64,000 bases of DNA, from NCBI GenBank assembly GCA_030425185.1, contig JAUIAU010000014.1, forward strand, positions 1-64,000, written 5' to 3'. A program made the translations under genes and the position numbers. This DNA comes from Alphaproteobacteria bacterium. Its GTDB lineage: Bacteria; Pseudomonadota; Alphaproteobacteria; Rhodobacterales; Rhodobacteraceae. A model generated the notes under the pieces. That model made no database searches. It was not told the origin of the DNA and saw nothing but the letters and a program-made list of their open reading frames with translations. This document shows positions 42,968 through 51,477 of this stretch, piece after piece. Position 1 is the stretch's first letter. Each line of letters opens with the position of its first letter.

Positions 42968-44175
42968 GGCTGGGTCTCCTCGGTGCGGCAGGCCAGCGCC
43001 AGCATCGCGGCGCGGGTGTCGAGCTTCTGGCGGCAGCGGTTGGCGGGGGCGGCGGCCAGTTCGGCGGCGTCGATCCGGCTCCAGCCGTCGTAGTCGACGC
43101 GGTCGCGGCATCTGTCCAGCACCGCGGCGCCGGGTTTCGCCGGCGCATCCGGGTCGGCGTCGAGATCGGCGAGGATGCGGAGGGCCAGCGCCTGCGCGTC
43201 GGCGCGGTTCTCGGGGATGGTGCCGCGCGGGCCGCGCGCGAACCAGCCCGCCTTGTAGAGGCCCGGCCCCTCGTCCGTCGGCAGGGTGCCGTCGCCCCGG
43301 AACCCGATCGCGGTCACGAGCGCGGTGCAGGGCAGCGTTTCGGCCACGCCGTCGGGCCGGGTGACGGTCAGCGCGACGATGCGCCCGCCCTCGCCCACCA
43401 CGCCCGTGGGCGTCAGGCCGAAGCGGAAGGCGATGCGCCGCGGGCCGGTGGCGGTGCCGTCGATCTGGGCCAGCGCGGCGAGGACCTTCTCGCCCGCGTC
43501 ATCCGCGCCCGGCGGGGCGGCCTCGACGGTGATCGAGACGCCTTGGAGCGCGCCAAGCTCGCGGACCATGACCGGATCGAACCGGGCCTGTGCGGCGGGC
43601 GAGCGGCCGACGATGGTGATCGTCTCGATGCCGCTGTCCGCCAGCCAGCGGGTCGCGCGCGGCCCGAGGTCCGAGCCGTCCAGCTCGTCCGGGGTCTTGG
43701 CGAGCAGGCGCAGGATGTCGAGCGCGACGTTGCCGTTGCCGAGGATCAGCGGGTGCGCCCCGAGGTCCGGCAGCGGCCCGGCGTCGGGGTGGTCGTAAAG
43801 CGCACGGGTCAGCGCCCCCGCCCCGTGCACCCCCGCCAGCGGCAGGCCCGCGAGGTCAGGCGTGCGGTCCCCGGACAGTCCGGAGGCGAGCACGACCGCG
43901 TCATAGGCCTCGCGTAGCGCCGCGAGCGGGACGTCGCGCCCGATCTCGACGTTGCCGTGAAACCGCGCCCCCTGCCGCTCGAACAGCCGGGCGAACTGGC
44001 GCGCGATGGCCTTGGTGCCCTGGTGATCCGCCGCGACCCCGTAGCGGACGAGGCCATAGGGCACCGGAAGGCGGTCGATGAGGTCCACGGCGAGGTCGGG
44101 CCGCGCCTTGAGGAGCGCCTGCGCCAGAAAGCACCCCGACGGCCCGGCGCCCACGATGGCGACGTGGCGGGTCAT
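42964..44175 (-). CDS. FAD-dependent ferredoxin/adrenodoxin reductase-type NADP oxidoreductase
   Basis: 403 residues. The FAD motif HVAIVGAGPSGCFLAQALL (4-22) and PVPYGLVRYGVAADHQGTKAIA are signatures of adrenodoxin reductase/FprA-type enzymes. The NADP domain contains LILGNGNVALDILRLLA. The C-terminus has TAIGFRGDGTLPTDEGPGLYKAGWFARGPRGTIPENRADA features, split here by loops. It takes electrons from NADPH and would reduce the flavodoxin encoded next to it. The start ATG 44175 overlaps the aldehyde dehydrogenase stop by 4 bases (ATGA). Confidence 0.9.
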   Translation of the reverse strand: MTRHVAIVGAGPSGCFLAQALLKARPDLAVDLIDRLPVPYGLVRYGVAADHQGTKAIARQFARLFERQGARFHGNVEIGRDVPLAALREAYDAVVLASGLSGDRTPDLAGLPLAGVHGAGALTRALYDHPDAGPLPDLGAHPLILGNGNVALDILRLLAKTPDELDGSDLGPRATRWLADSGIETITIVGRSPAAQARFDPVMVRELGALQGVSITVEAAPPGADDAGEKVLAALAQIDGTATGPRRIAFRFGLTPTGVVGEGGRIVALTVTRPDGVAETLPCTALVTAIGFRGDGTLPTDEGPGLYKAGWFARGPRGTIPENRADAQALALRILADLDADPDAPAKPGAAVLDRCRDRVDYDGWSRIDAAELAAAPANRCRQKLDTRAAMLALACRTEETQP

Positions 44176-45689
44176 GGTGTCCCCTCCGCCCCGAGCCCGG
44201 CCCATGGGTGCGGCGCGTTCGTCAGGTCGAGGTAGAAGCTCTTCTGCGCCATGTAGGCGCGCATCCCCTCGCGGCCCTTCTCGCGGCCGGTGCCGCTGTC
44301 CTTCTCGCCGCCGAAGGGCGTCGAGATCGAGAACTGCTTGTAGGTATTCACCCAGACGGTGCCGGTGGTGATCGCCCGCCCGACGCGCCAGGCTTTCGGC
44401 ATGTCGCGGGTCCAGATCCCGCAGGCAAGGCCGTAGGCGTTGTCGTTCGACCGGGCGATGACCTCGGCCTCGGTGTCGAAGGGCAGCACGACGAGGACCG
44501 GGCCGAACACCTCCTCGCGGCAGATCGTGGCGTCGTCGGGCACCCCGGTCAGGATGGTCGGTAGGTAATAGGCCCCGGCGTCGTAGTCCGGCCCCTCGGG
44601 GATGCGCCCGCCGGTCAGCACCTCGGCGCCCTCGGCGACAGCGGCCGCCACCATGCGGGCGACGCCGTCCCGGTGGTCGCGGTGGACCATGGGCGCGACC
44701 TGCGTGGCCGGGTCGAACGGGTGACCGACGCGCAGGCGCTCGGTGGCCGCGACGAGGCGCGGCACGAAGCGGTCCCAGATCGCGCGCTCGACGTAGAGCC
44801 GCGCGCCCGCGATGCAGCTTTGCCCGGTCGAGGAGAAGATGCCGAACAGGATGCCCGCCAGCGCCACGTCCTGATCGGCGTCGGCGAAGACGATGGTGGG
44901 CGACTTGCCGCCCAGTTCGAGGCTGACCGGCATCAGCTTCTCGGCGGCCTTGCGCGCCAGCGCGCGGCCCGTCTCGGTTCCGCCGGTAAAGCTGACGCGG
45001 GCGATGGCGGGATGCTCGACCAGGAGGTTGCCGATCTCGCGCCCGGCCCCCGGCAGCACCGAGAAGAGGCCCTTGGGCAGGCCGCTCTCGTCGACGATCC
45101 GGGCCAGTTCCAGCGCGGTCAGCGGCGACCACGAGGCGGGCTTCAACAGGACCGCGTTGCCCGCCGCCAGCGCGGGCGCCACCTTCTGTGCGTCCGAGGC
45201 GATGGGCGAGTTCCAGGGCGTGATCGCCGCGACCAAGCCAAGCGGCTCATGCACCGACAGGGTCAGCGCGGTGCCGCGCTGGGTCGTCAGCGTCTCGTCG
45301 GCGGTCTCGCAGACGGCGGCATAGTAGCGGAAGGTCCCCGCCGCCGACATCGCCAGCGCGCGGGTCTCGGTCAGGGTCTTGCCGGTGTCCCGGCTCTGGA
45401 TCTGCGAAATGCGGTCGAGGTTGGCCTCGATCCCGTCCGCGATGCGGGCGAGATGGCGCGCGCGTTCATGCGGCTTCAGCCCGTGCCATGCCGGGTCGGC
45501 CTGGGCCGCCTGCGCGCGGGCGATGGCACGTTCCCCGTCCGCCGCGGACGCGCCGCGGATGGTCAGGTTCACCCGCCCGTCGGCGGGAAAGACCGAGGTG
45601 ATCTCGGCCCCGGTGCCGGTCTCCCAGACGCCGCCGACATAGAGACGGCCATCTGGCAGGACGAGGTCGGGGAGGTCGGGACGGGGCAT
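44172..45689 (-). CDS. aldehyde dehydrogenase of the aromatic operon
   Basis: 505 residues with a full ALDH layout: AAITPWNSPIASDAQKVAPAL near 160, VSFTGGTETGRALA, catalytic Glu in SLELGGKSPTIVF near 260, nucleophile in STGQSCIAGAR (Cys near 293), and C-terminal PFGGEKDSGTGREKG. It resembles hydroxymuconic-semialdehyde or betaine-aldehyde-type dehydrogenases. An aldehyde from ring cleavage or from the TPP decarboxylase is the likely substrate. It is coupled to the aspartate-dehydrogenase-like gene (TGATG at 45689). Confidence 0.92.
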   Translation of the reverse strand: MPRPDLPDLVLPDGRLYVGGVWETGTGAEITSVFPADGRVNLTIRGASAADGERAIARAQAAQADPAWHGLKPHERARHLARIADGIEANLDRISQIQSRDTGKTLTETRALAMSAAGTFRYYAAVCETADETLTTQRGTALTLSVHEPLGLVAAITPWNSPIASDAQKVAPALAAGNAVLLKPASWSPLTALELARIVDESGLPKGLFSVLPGAGREIGNLLVEHPAIARVSFTGGTETGRALARKAAEKLMPVSLELGGKSPTIVFADADQDVALAGILFGIFSSTGQSCIAGARLYVERAIWDRFVPRLVAATERLRVGHPFDPATQVAPMVHRDHRDGVARMVAAAVAEGAEVLTGGRIPEGPDYDAGAYYLPTILTGVPDDATICREEVFGPVLVVLPFDTEAEVIARSNDNAYGLACGIWTRDMPKAWRVGRAITTGTVWVNTYKQFSISTPFGGEKDSGTGREKGREGMRAYMAQKSFYLDLTNAPHPWAGLGAEGTP

Positions 45690-46501
45690 CAGATCACCGT
45701 AAGTCCGGCATGGGTCCGGATCGCGCGCAGCACCGAGTAGATCGTGGTCATCGAGGTGCGGGCGTTGCCGGAGGGGGTGTTCTCGATCGACACCGTGACC
45801 CGCCCGAGGGGCGAGACGGCCTCGAAGGCGTGCAGGTTGCCGGGCGCGGCTGGGTCGGCGACCAGTTCGACGCGGGTGGCCTCGAACCCGGCCCCGGCGA
45901 GGGCCAGCGTGGCGGCGACATTGGCGTTCTTCGGGTAGGCGGTCGCGGCCTCGCGGGCGGTTCCGGTGAAGATCGTAGCAGGTCCGGTCAGGGCGCCAAG
46001 GTCGCAGACCTCCTCGGCGGGCGTGCCCGCCCAGGCCCTGGGCGGCTTGGTGCCGCGATAGGTGACGGCCAGATCTCCGCCTAGGCCGAGCGCCGCGAGG
46101 ATATCGACGCCGCCGACCGCACCCGGCGGCAGGATCAGCCGGGCACCGCCGCGCGTGGCGGCCCCGGTCAGGCGGTCGTGCAGCGCGGCATCCGCCAGCG
46201 CGCCGACCGAGACCACGACGACATCGGTCCCGGCCTCCAGCAGCGGCGGGACATGGGCGCTGACGGCCGCGTGCCCGGCGCATTCCACCACGAGGTCGGG
46301 CGCGTGGGCCAGCAGTCCGGCGGCATCGGTCACGACATGGACCGCGTCCGCGGCGGGGTGACCGGCGGGCACGCGCGCCTCGGTCCCCGCGCGGACGAGC
46401 ACGATCAGGGCGTCGGCGCGCGTGCCGGTCGCCTGCATCGTGTCGAGCAGGGTCTGCGCAATGGTGCCGTAGCCGATCAGCCCGAGCCGCATTGCGCTCA
46501 C
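45689..46501 (-). CDS. aspartate dehydrogenase-like protein (NadX family)
   Basis: 270 residues from GTG 46501, which overlaps the TPP gene stop (GTGA); ATG 46492 is an alternative start. The Rossmann motif GLIGYGTIAQTLL, PPGAVGGVDILAAL, the YPKNANVAATLALAG segment, and PGNLHAFEA with the family's catalytic His are all present. True NadX oxidises L-aspartate to iminoaspartate for NAD synthesis. No nadA or nadC is present here, and the placement in a catabolic operon argues for an imine/amine or semialdehyde redox step on a pathway intermediate. Confidence 0.85.
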   Translation of the reverse strand: MSAMRLGLIGYGTIAQTLLDTMQATGTRADALIVLVRAGTEARVPAGHPAADAVHVVTDAAGLLAHAPDLVVECAGHAAVSAHVPPLLEAGTDVVVVSVGALADAALHDRLTGAATRGGARLILPPGAVGGVDILAALGLGGDLAVTYRGTKPPRAWAGTPAEEVCDLGALTGPATIFTGTAREAATAYPKNANVAATLALAGAGFEATRVELVADPAAPGNLHAFEAVSPLGRVTVSIENTPSGNARTSMTTIYSVLRAIRTHAGLTVI

Positions 46502-48171
46502 TCCGTCTTGCCGGCGGCCCCGGCGGGCGGACCGGCGAAGGCTTCGGCGAAGGGGCCGATGGCCACCATGTCCACCTCGATCAGGCAGGGCCCTTCACGG
46601 TCCAGCGCGGCGTCGAGGGCGGCCCCGAACGCCTCGACATCCGTGACTCGGGTGTGGGGCATCGCGATCGAACCGCAGAAGGCGGCGAAGTCGGGCACCG
46701 CCAGCTTCGAGTAGTGGCGGCGGCTGTCGTACTGCGCGTCCTGGATGTTCTGGATCACGCCATAGGCCTGGTCGTTCATCAGCACGTAGACCAGCGGCGC
46801 GCCCTCGTCGACGGCGGTGATCATCTCGGCAAGGCCGAGCATCGCGCCGCCGTCGCCCAGAAGCGTGACCGCCTTCTTGGGGGCCCCTGCGAGTGCCGCG
46901 CCGATCCCCATGGCGATCCCCTGCCCGATCCCGCCGCCGAGCGCGTGGACGCCCTGTTTCGGGTCGCTGAGCTGGACGTAGCGGTTGCCGAAGGTCGAGT
47001 TCGAGATGGTGACGTCCCGCACCCAGGGGCCGCCGTGCTGCGCGACGCGGGCCGACAGCGCGTCGGCGACCACCGCGTAAGGTCCGAGCCGGTCGCGCAT
47101 CGCCCCTTCCGACTGGGCACGCGCGCGGGAGATGTCGAAGCCGAGGTCGGGATCGACGTCGAGCCGCTCGGGCAGACGGTCAAGCAGGCGGCGGAGCGTG
47201 TCGGCGGCATCGCCGTGGGCGAAGACATCGACCGGGTAGTTGCGGCCCCCCTGCGCGGGATCGGCGTCGATCTGCATCAGCGGGCGTGGCAGCGGCAGGC
47301 GGTTGTTGCGGGTCTCGTTGCCGCGCAGGCGCGAGCCGACCACCAGCATCAGGTCGCAGGTCTGGTAGAGCGCGGCGGCCTCCGGCGTCATGTTGAACGC
47401 GCCGAGCGAGCCGGGCAGCGCCTCGGACACCACGGCGCGGCCGTTGGTCGAGGTGACGATGCCCACCCCGCGCCGGTGCAGTTCCGTCGCCTCGGCCACC
47501 GCGCCGCGCGCGCCTCCGCCGAGCCACAGGAGGGGCCGCGAGGCCGCCATCAGCCGCTCGGCCATCTCGTCGATCACGCTGTCGCAGGCGCGCGGGCGCT
47601 GCGGCGCAGGCGCATGGACCCGGGCGATGGGCGCGGCCGGGCCGCGCTGCACGTCGACGGGGATTTCCAGCGACACCGGGCCTGAGGGCGCCGACAGCGC
47701 CGAGGACACCGCCGCCGTCAGCACGCCGATCGCGCCGTTGGCGTCCCACATGCGATAGACCGCCTTCGACACCCCGCGCAGCATCTCGGGCTGGCGCGGC
47801 ACGTCATGGATCGCGGCGCGGTCGCGGTCGGCATAGGCGAGATCGACCTGGCTGGTGATGTGCAGCACCGGGCTGCCGGCGGTCAGCGCCTCGGCCTGCG
47901 CGCCCGCCGCGTTGCCCGCCGCGGTGCCGGTCGAGGTGATGCAGACCCCGAGCCCCCCCGACACCCGGGCATAGGCGTCGGCCATGTTCATCGCGCCCGC
48001 CTCGCCGCGCGCGGCGACGAAGCGGATACGCCCCTGCCGCGCCACAGCGTCGAGGATCGGCATGTTGTGGATCGAGATGACCCCGAACATGACCTCGACG
48101 CCGATGTCGGCGAGGTAACGGGCGATGAAGTCGCCGACCGTCTCGGTCTGCCCAATGGTATCCATCTTCAT
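46498..48171 (-). CDS. thiamine pyrophosphate-dependent enzyme (acetolactate synthase / benzoylformate decarboxylase family)
   Basis: 557 residues with three TPP-enzyme domains. Glu57 in AARGEAGAMNMADAYAR activates the cofactor. The middle domain contains RPLLWLGGGARGAVAEA. The C-terminal TPP-binding motif is LLGDGGAMLGLAEM through VLMNDQAYGV near 440-470. It could decarboxylate a 2-keto acid to an aldehyde, feeding the aldehyde dehydrogenase two genes later. It lies 11 bases after the SDR at 48183 in the operon. Exact substrate is not predictable from sequence alone. Confidence 0.9.
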   Translation of the reverse strand: MKMDTIGQTETVGDFIARYLADIGVEVMFGVISIHNMPILDAVARQGRIRFVAARGEAGAMNMADAYARVSGGLGVCITSTGTAAGNAAGAQAEALTAGSPVLHITSQVDLAYADRDRAAIHDVPRQPEMLRGVSKAVYRMWDANGAIGVLTAAVSSALSAPSGPVSLEIPVDVQRGPAAPIARVHAPAPQRPRACDSVIDEMAERLMAASRPLLWLGGGARGAVAEATELHRRGVGIVTSTNGRAVVSEALPGSLGAFNMTPEAAALYQTCDLMLVVGSRLRGNETRNNRLPLPRPLMQIDADPAQGGRNYPVDVFAHGDAADTLRRLLDRLPERLDVDPDLGFDISRARAQSEGAMRDRLGPYAVVADALSARVAQHGGPWVRDVTISNSTFGNRYVQLSDPKQGVHALGGGIGQGIAMGIGAALAGAPKKAVTLLGDGGAMLGLAEMITAVDEGAPLVYVLMNDQAYGVIQNIQDAQYDSRRHYSKLAVPDFAAFCGSIAMPHTRVTDVEAFGAALDAALDREGPCLIEVDMVAIGPFAEAFAGPPAGAAGKTE

Positions 48172-48182
48172 GGCCCTCTCCC

Positions 48183-48971
48183 TCAGATGTGCCGGGACAG
48201 CCCGCCCGAAACCTCGAGCTGGGCGCCGGTGATGTAGCCCGCGGCCCGCGAGCCGAGGAACGCGATGGCGGCGGCGGCCTCGGCCGGATCGCCGAGCCGC
48301 CCGAGCGGGATGCCCTTGCGGCGGGCGAGGTCGGCGTACCAGTCCTCGCGGCTGACCGACTGGTCCTCGCGGGCGGCGAAGCGGCGCGTCCACTGGCCCG
48401 AGCCGACGAGGCCTAGCAGGACCGAGTTGACCCGCACGTCGGGGGCCAGCTCGACGCTGAGCGATTTCAGCAGGTTCTGGACCCCGGCGCGGGCCGAGGA
48501 GGTGCAGACCATGTGCGGCTCGGGCTGGTAGGCGAGCAGCGAGTTGACCGCGACGATCGCCCCCTTCGACGCCTTCAGCATCGGCAGGAAGGCCCGCGTC
48601 GGGTAAATCTGCGAGAAGAGCTTCAGCTCGTACTCGGCGCGCCAGTCCTCGTCCGTGGTGTCGGCGAAGGTGGATTGCCGCCCCTGCCCGGCGTTGTTGA
48701 CCAGCAGGTCGCAGGTGCCGAACCGATGGGCCACCTCTTCCGCGAAGGCGGTGACGGCCTCGCGGTCGAGCACCGACAGGGCGCGGGCCAGCACGCGGTC
48801 TTCGCCATGCTCGTTCGCCAGCACGGCGGCGACGTCGTTGAGCCGTCCCTCGTTCCGGGCGCAGAGCGCGACCGAGGCCCCGGCCCCGAGCAGCATCTTC
48901 ACGGTCGCAAGGCCGATGCCGGACGAGCCGCCCGTGACCACCGCCACCTGCCTGTCGTAGCTGACGATCAT
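48183..48971 (-). CDS. SDR family protein lacking the canonical Tyr/Lys active site
   Basis: 262 residues with a good NAD(P) motif VVTGGSSGIGLATVKMLL (11-28) and NNAGQG, so the cofactor site is intact. The catalytic region reads NSLLAYQPEPHMVCTSSARAG: counting 13 and 17 residues from the conserved Ser gives Thr and Arg in place of Tyr and Lys. It therefore belongs to an atypical SDR group, perhaps with a different acid/base or a non-redox role. Coupled to the VOC dioxygenase gene by ATGA overlap. Other SDR in this operon (50737) has the normal YTASK. Confidence 0.88.
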   Translation of the reverse strand: MIVSYDRQVAVVTGGSSGIGLATVKMLLGAGASVALCARNEGRLNDVAAVLANEHGEDRVLARALSVLDREAVTAFAEEVAHRFGTCDLLVNNAGQGRQSTFADTTDEDWRAEYELKLFSQIYPTRAFLPMLKASKGAIVAVNSLLAYQPEPHMVCTSSARAGVQNLLKSLSVELAPDVRVNSVLLGLVGSGQWTRRFAAREDQSVSREDWYADLARRKGIPLGRLGDPAEAAAAIAFLGSRAAGYITGAQLEVSGGLSRHI

Positions 48972-49897
48972 TGCGCGGCCTCCGCGGCGGCGCGCAGGTC
49001 CGGGAACCCCGGATCGGGGCGGCCCTGCATCACGGCGCGCTGTGCGGGCGTGGGCGGCCCGGCGGTCATCCAGCGGTCCATCGCCTCCGGGTCGGTGCGC
49101 GACCAGACCCTGGCCTGGTGGCTGGCCTCGTCGATCTGCTGCAACTCCGAGGTGAACTCGATCACGAAGCCGGAGGGCGAGACGAAATAGGCGAAGGGGT
49201 TGTTGCCCGGCCCGTGGCGACCCGGTCCCCAGGTCGGCACGTGGCCCTTCTGCTTCATCCGCCCGATGCCGCGCATGAACTCGTCCAGCGTCGGCATCTC
49301 GAAGGCGACGTGGTTGACCGAGGGGTACTGCGCCCGCACCAGCGCGATCGAGTGGTGATCCGAGTTGCAGCGCAGGAACACCATCTGGTCGGCGGAATAG
49401 TCCGAGACCCGGAACCCGAGCACGGTCTCGTAGAAGGCCTGCGTGCCCTCCATGTCGGGCGTGTTCAGCACCACATGACTGACCTTGCGCGGCCGCGCCC
49501 AGTCGTCGGCGGTCTCCATCACACGGGCTTCGGTGCGGAACCGCAGGCGGCGGTTGTCGGGATCGAGCACCTCGAAGCCGCAGCCGCCGACCCAGTCGTC
49601 GAACTCGGCCACCGGTCCGAGCACGGTCGCGCCCTTCGCCGTCACCTGCGCATGCAGGGCCTCCATCGACGCGAGATCCGGCATGGCGAAATGCACGTGG
49701 TCGATGCCGTAGACCGGCGCGTCGGTGAGACCATAGAGATAGGGTTCCGGGCCGGTGCCGCGCAGCAGCGCCGTGCCCGGCCCCTGGTGCGCGAGGCTCA
49801 GCCCCCACATGTCGAGGTAGAACGGCAGGGTGTCGGTCAGACCGGGGCCGCGCATCATGATGCCGCGCAGGCTGCCCACTCGAACGGGATCGGTCAT
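48968..49897 (-). CDS. VOC family extradiol dioxygenase-like protein
   Basis: 309 residues formed by two VOC (glyoxalase/bleomycin/dioxygenase) modules. The C-terminal module has the 2-His-1-carboxylate iron site of type I extradiol enzymes: His141 in KVSHVVLNTPDM, His196 in VNHVAFEM, and Glu247 in FVIEFTSEL, with His181-His182 near the oxygen-binding position. It resembles 2,3-dihydroxybiphenyl dioxygenase-type enzymes that open a catechol ring next to the hydroxyls. In the operon it follows a Rieske and a flavin hydroxylase, which would make the diol. It precedes a hydrolase of the C-C cleavage type. Confidence 0.88.
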   Translation of the reverse strand: MTDPVRVGSLRGIMMRGPGLTDTLPFYLDMWGLSLAHQGPGTALLRGTGPEPYLYGLTDAPVYGIDHVHFAMPDLASMEALHAQVTAKGATVLGPVAEFDDWVGGCGFEVLDPDNRRLRFRTEARVMETADDWARPRKVSHVVLNTPDMEGTQAFYETVLGFRVSDYSADQMVFLRCNSDHHSIALVRAQYPSVNHVAFEMPTLDEFMRGIGRMKQKGHVPTWGPGRHGPGNNPFAYFVSPSGFVIEFTSELQQIDEASHQARVWSRTDPEAMDRWMTAGPPTPAQRAVMQGRPDPGFPDLRAAAEAAQ

Positions 49898-49915
49898 GGT
49901 GTCCTCCTTCTCCGG

Positions 49916-50740
49916 TCAGTGCGCCGGGGCGATGTCGGCCGCGAGGCGCCGGGCAAGCGCCTCCGGGGCCTGTTGCGGCAGGGCGTGCCCGCAGCCGGGC
50001 ACGAGGGTCAGCGGTCCGCGGCAGGCGTCGGGCAGCGCGGCATGGGCGCGGCGCGCGGCGTCGGGCGGGGTGATGATGTCCTCGGCCCCCACGATCACCT
50101 CGGCGGGCGTGGCGAGACCGGCGAGGTCGTCGGCCAGACGCCCGGACGCCAGCATCCGGACCGCCTGCGCGTAACCCGCGGGGTCGATCGCGGCCATCGC
50201 GGCGGTGACGGCGGCGGCGGTTTCGGGGCAGGTTTCGGGCTTGTAGAGCAGGCGCGGCGCGCGCGCGGCGGCAAAGGCGTCAGGGCCGAGCCGGGCGAGA
50301 TCGTCGAGCCGGGCCTGCGCGGCCGCCCCGAGCGGCCCGCCCACCGGCGCCCCGTGCCCCAGCGCGGGCGAGGCCAGCACCAGCCGCGCGACGCGGCCGG
50401 GGTGCCGCCGGGCAAAGGCCGCCGCGACGAGGCAGCCGAGCGAATGCCCGAGCAGCGTGACCGGACCGGCCTGCCCGAGCGCGTCCAGCAGATCGGCCAG
50501 CCGCGCCGCATAGTCGGCGGCGGTGGGCCAGGCGGCGTCAAGCGGCTGCGAGCCGCCATAGCCGGGCGCGTTCCACGCGATCACCGGCGTCCCGGGCGGC
50601 AGATGCGCGACGAGGGGCGCAAAGCTCGCGGCGTTCGAGCCGATGCCGTGCAGCGCGACCAGCGCCGGACCGCTCCCCGCGCGGGAGAGCAGCGTCAGCC
50701 CGGCGGCCCGGGCCGGGATCATCTCGGCGCCCCCGGTCAT
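49916..50740 (-). CDS. alpha/beta hydrolase (meta-cleavage product hydrolase-like)
   Basis: 274 residues with a complete triad: nucleophile Ser100 in LLGHSLGC, Asp221 in GAEDIITPP, and His252 in GCGHALP. The oxyanion region is ALHGIGSNAASF. It belongs to the group that includes MhpC/BphD hydrolases, which split ring-fission products, and also esterases. Position right after the extradiol dioxygenase gene (19 bases) and coupled to the SDR at 50737 (ATGA) favours C-C hydrolysis of a ring-opened intermediate. Confidence 0.88.
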   Translation of the reverse strand: MTGGAEMIPARAAGLTLLSRAGSGPALVALHGIGSNAASFAPLVAHLPPGTPVIAWNAPGYGGSQPLDAAWPTAADYAARLADLLDALGQAGPVTLLGHSLGCLVAAAFARRHPGRVARLVLASPALGHGAPVGGPLGAAAQARLDDLARLGPDAFAAARAPRLLYKPETCPETAAAVTAAMAAIDPAGYAQAVRMLASGRLADDLAGLATPAEVIVGAEDIITPPDAARRAHAALPDACRGPLTLVPGCGHALPQQAPEALARRLAADIAPAH

Positions 50741-51477
50741 GTGAAGACGAACCCGTTGTTCACCGGCAGCACCTGCCCGGTCAGGGTCAGCGCGCCCTCG
50801 GTCAGCAGGAAGGCGACGGTGTCGGCAATCTCCTCGGGGGCCTGCGGCCCAGGGACCGCGCGGCCCTCGGCATAGAGGCGGTGCCGGTGCTCGGGCACGT
50901 AGTCGGTCGAGGGCGTGGTCAGGATGCCGGGCGCGACGGCGGTGACGCCGACCCGGTCGGGCCCCAGTTCGCGCGCCAGCGAGCGGGTCATCGCAATCAC
51001 CGCCCCCTTCGACGCGGTGTAGGAGATCAGGTTGGGCGCCCCCCAGAGTGCGGTATCGGAGGCCACGTTGACCACCCGCCCGCTGCCCGAGGCGCGCAGC
51101 AGCGGGGCCGCGGCGCGGGTCATCAGCCAGGTGCCGCGCACGTTCACGCGCAGCACGCGGTCGAAGGTGTCGATATCGACGTCCTCGAACCCGATGCCGC
51201 CGATGCCGGTGGCAATCGCGCCGTTGTTGACGAGGCCGTGCAGCCGGCCGCCGGTCGCCTCGGTGACCTCTGCCGCCAGCGCCGTGATCGACCCCGGACC
51301 GCCGAGATCGACCGGCACGAAGCGCGCGCCGACCTCGTCGGCCACGGCGCGGCCCTCGTCCTCGGCCAGGTCGGCAAGGATCAGCGCGGCCCCCTGCCCC
51401 GCCAGGTGGCGGGCGAGCACCGCGCCAAGGCCGCGCGCGGCCCCGGTCAGCAGGATATGGCGGCCGGACAGGCTCAT
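50737..51477 (-). CDS. SDR family oxidoreductase of the aromatic operon
   Basis: 246 residues with LLTGAARGLGAVLARHL (9-25) for cofactor binding, VNNGAIAT (an NNxG variant), catalytic Ser in NVASDTALWG and an intact YTASK near residue 155. C-terminal GQVLPVNNG. It could dehydrogenate a cis-dihydrodiol made by the Rieske oxygenase, although it is not a close match to BphB-type enzymes. Its start overlaps the Rieske gene stop by 4 bases. Confidence 0.9.
   Translation of the reverse strand: MSLSGRHILLTGAARGLGAVLARHLAGQGAALILADLAEDEGRAVADEVGARFVPVDLGGPGSITALAAEVTEATGGRLHGLVNNGAIATGIGGIGFEDVDIDTFDRVLRVNVRGTWLMTRAAAPLLRASGSGRVVNVASDTALWGAPNLISYTASKGAVIAMTRSLARELGPDRVGVTAVAPGILTTPSTDYVPEHRHRLYAEGRAVPGPQAPEEIADTVAFLLTEGALTLTGQVLPVNNGFVFT

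Noticed and set aside
45689-46501. nadX of NAD biosynthesis
   Set aside because: Sequence fits the family, but there is no nadA/nadC partner and the gene is coupled inside a catabolic operon, so a biosynthetic role is unlikely.
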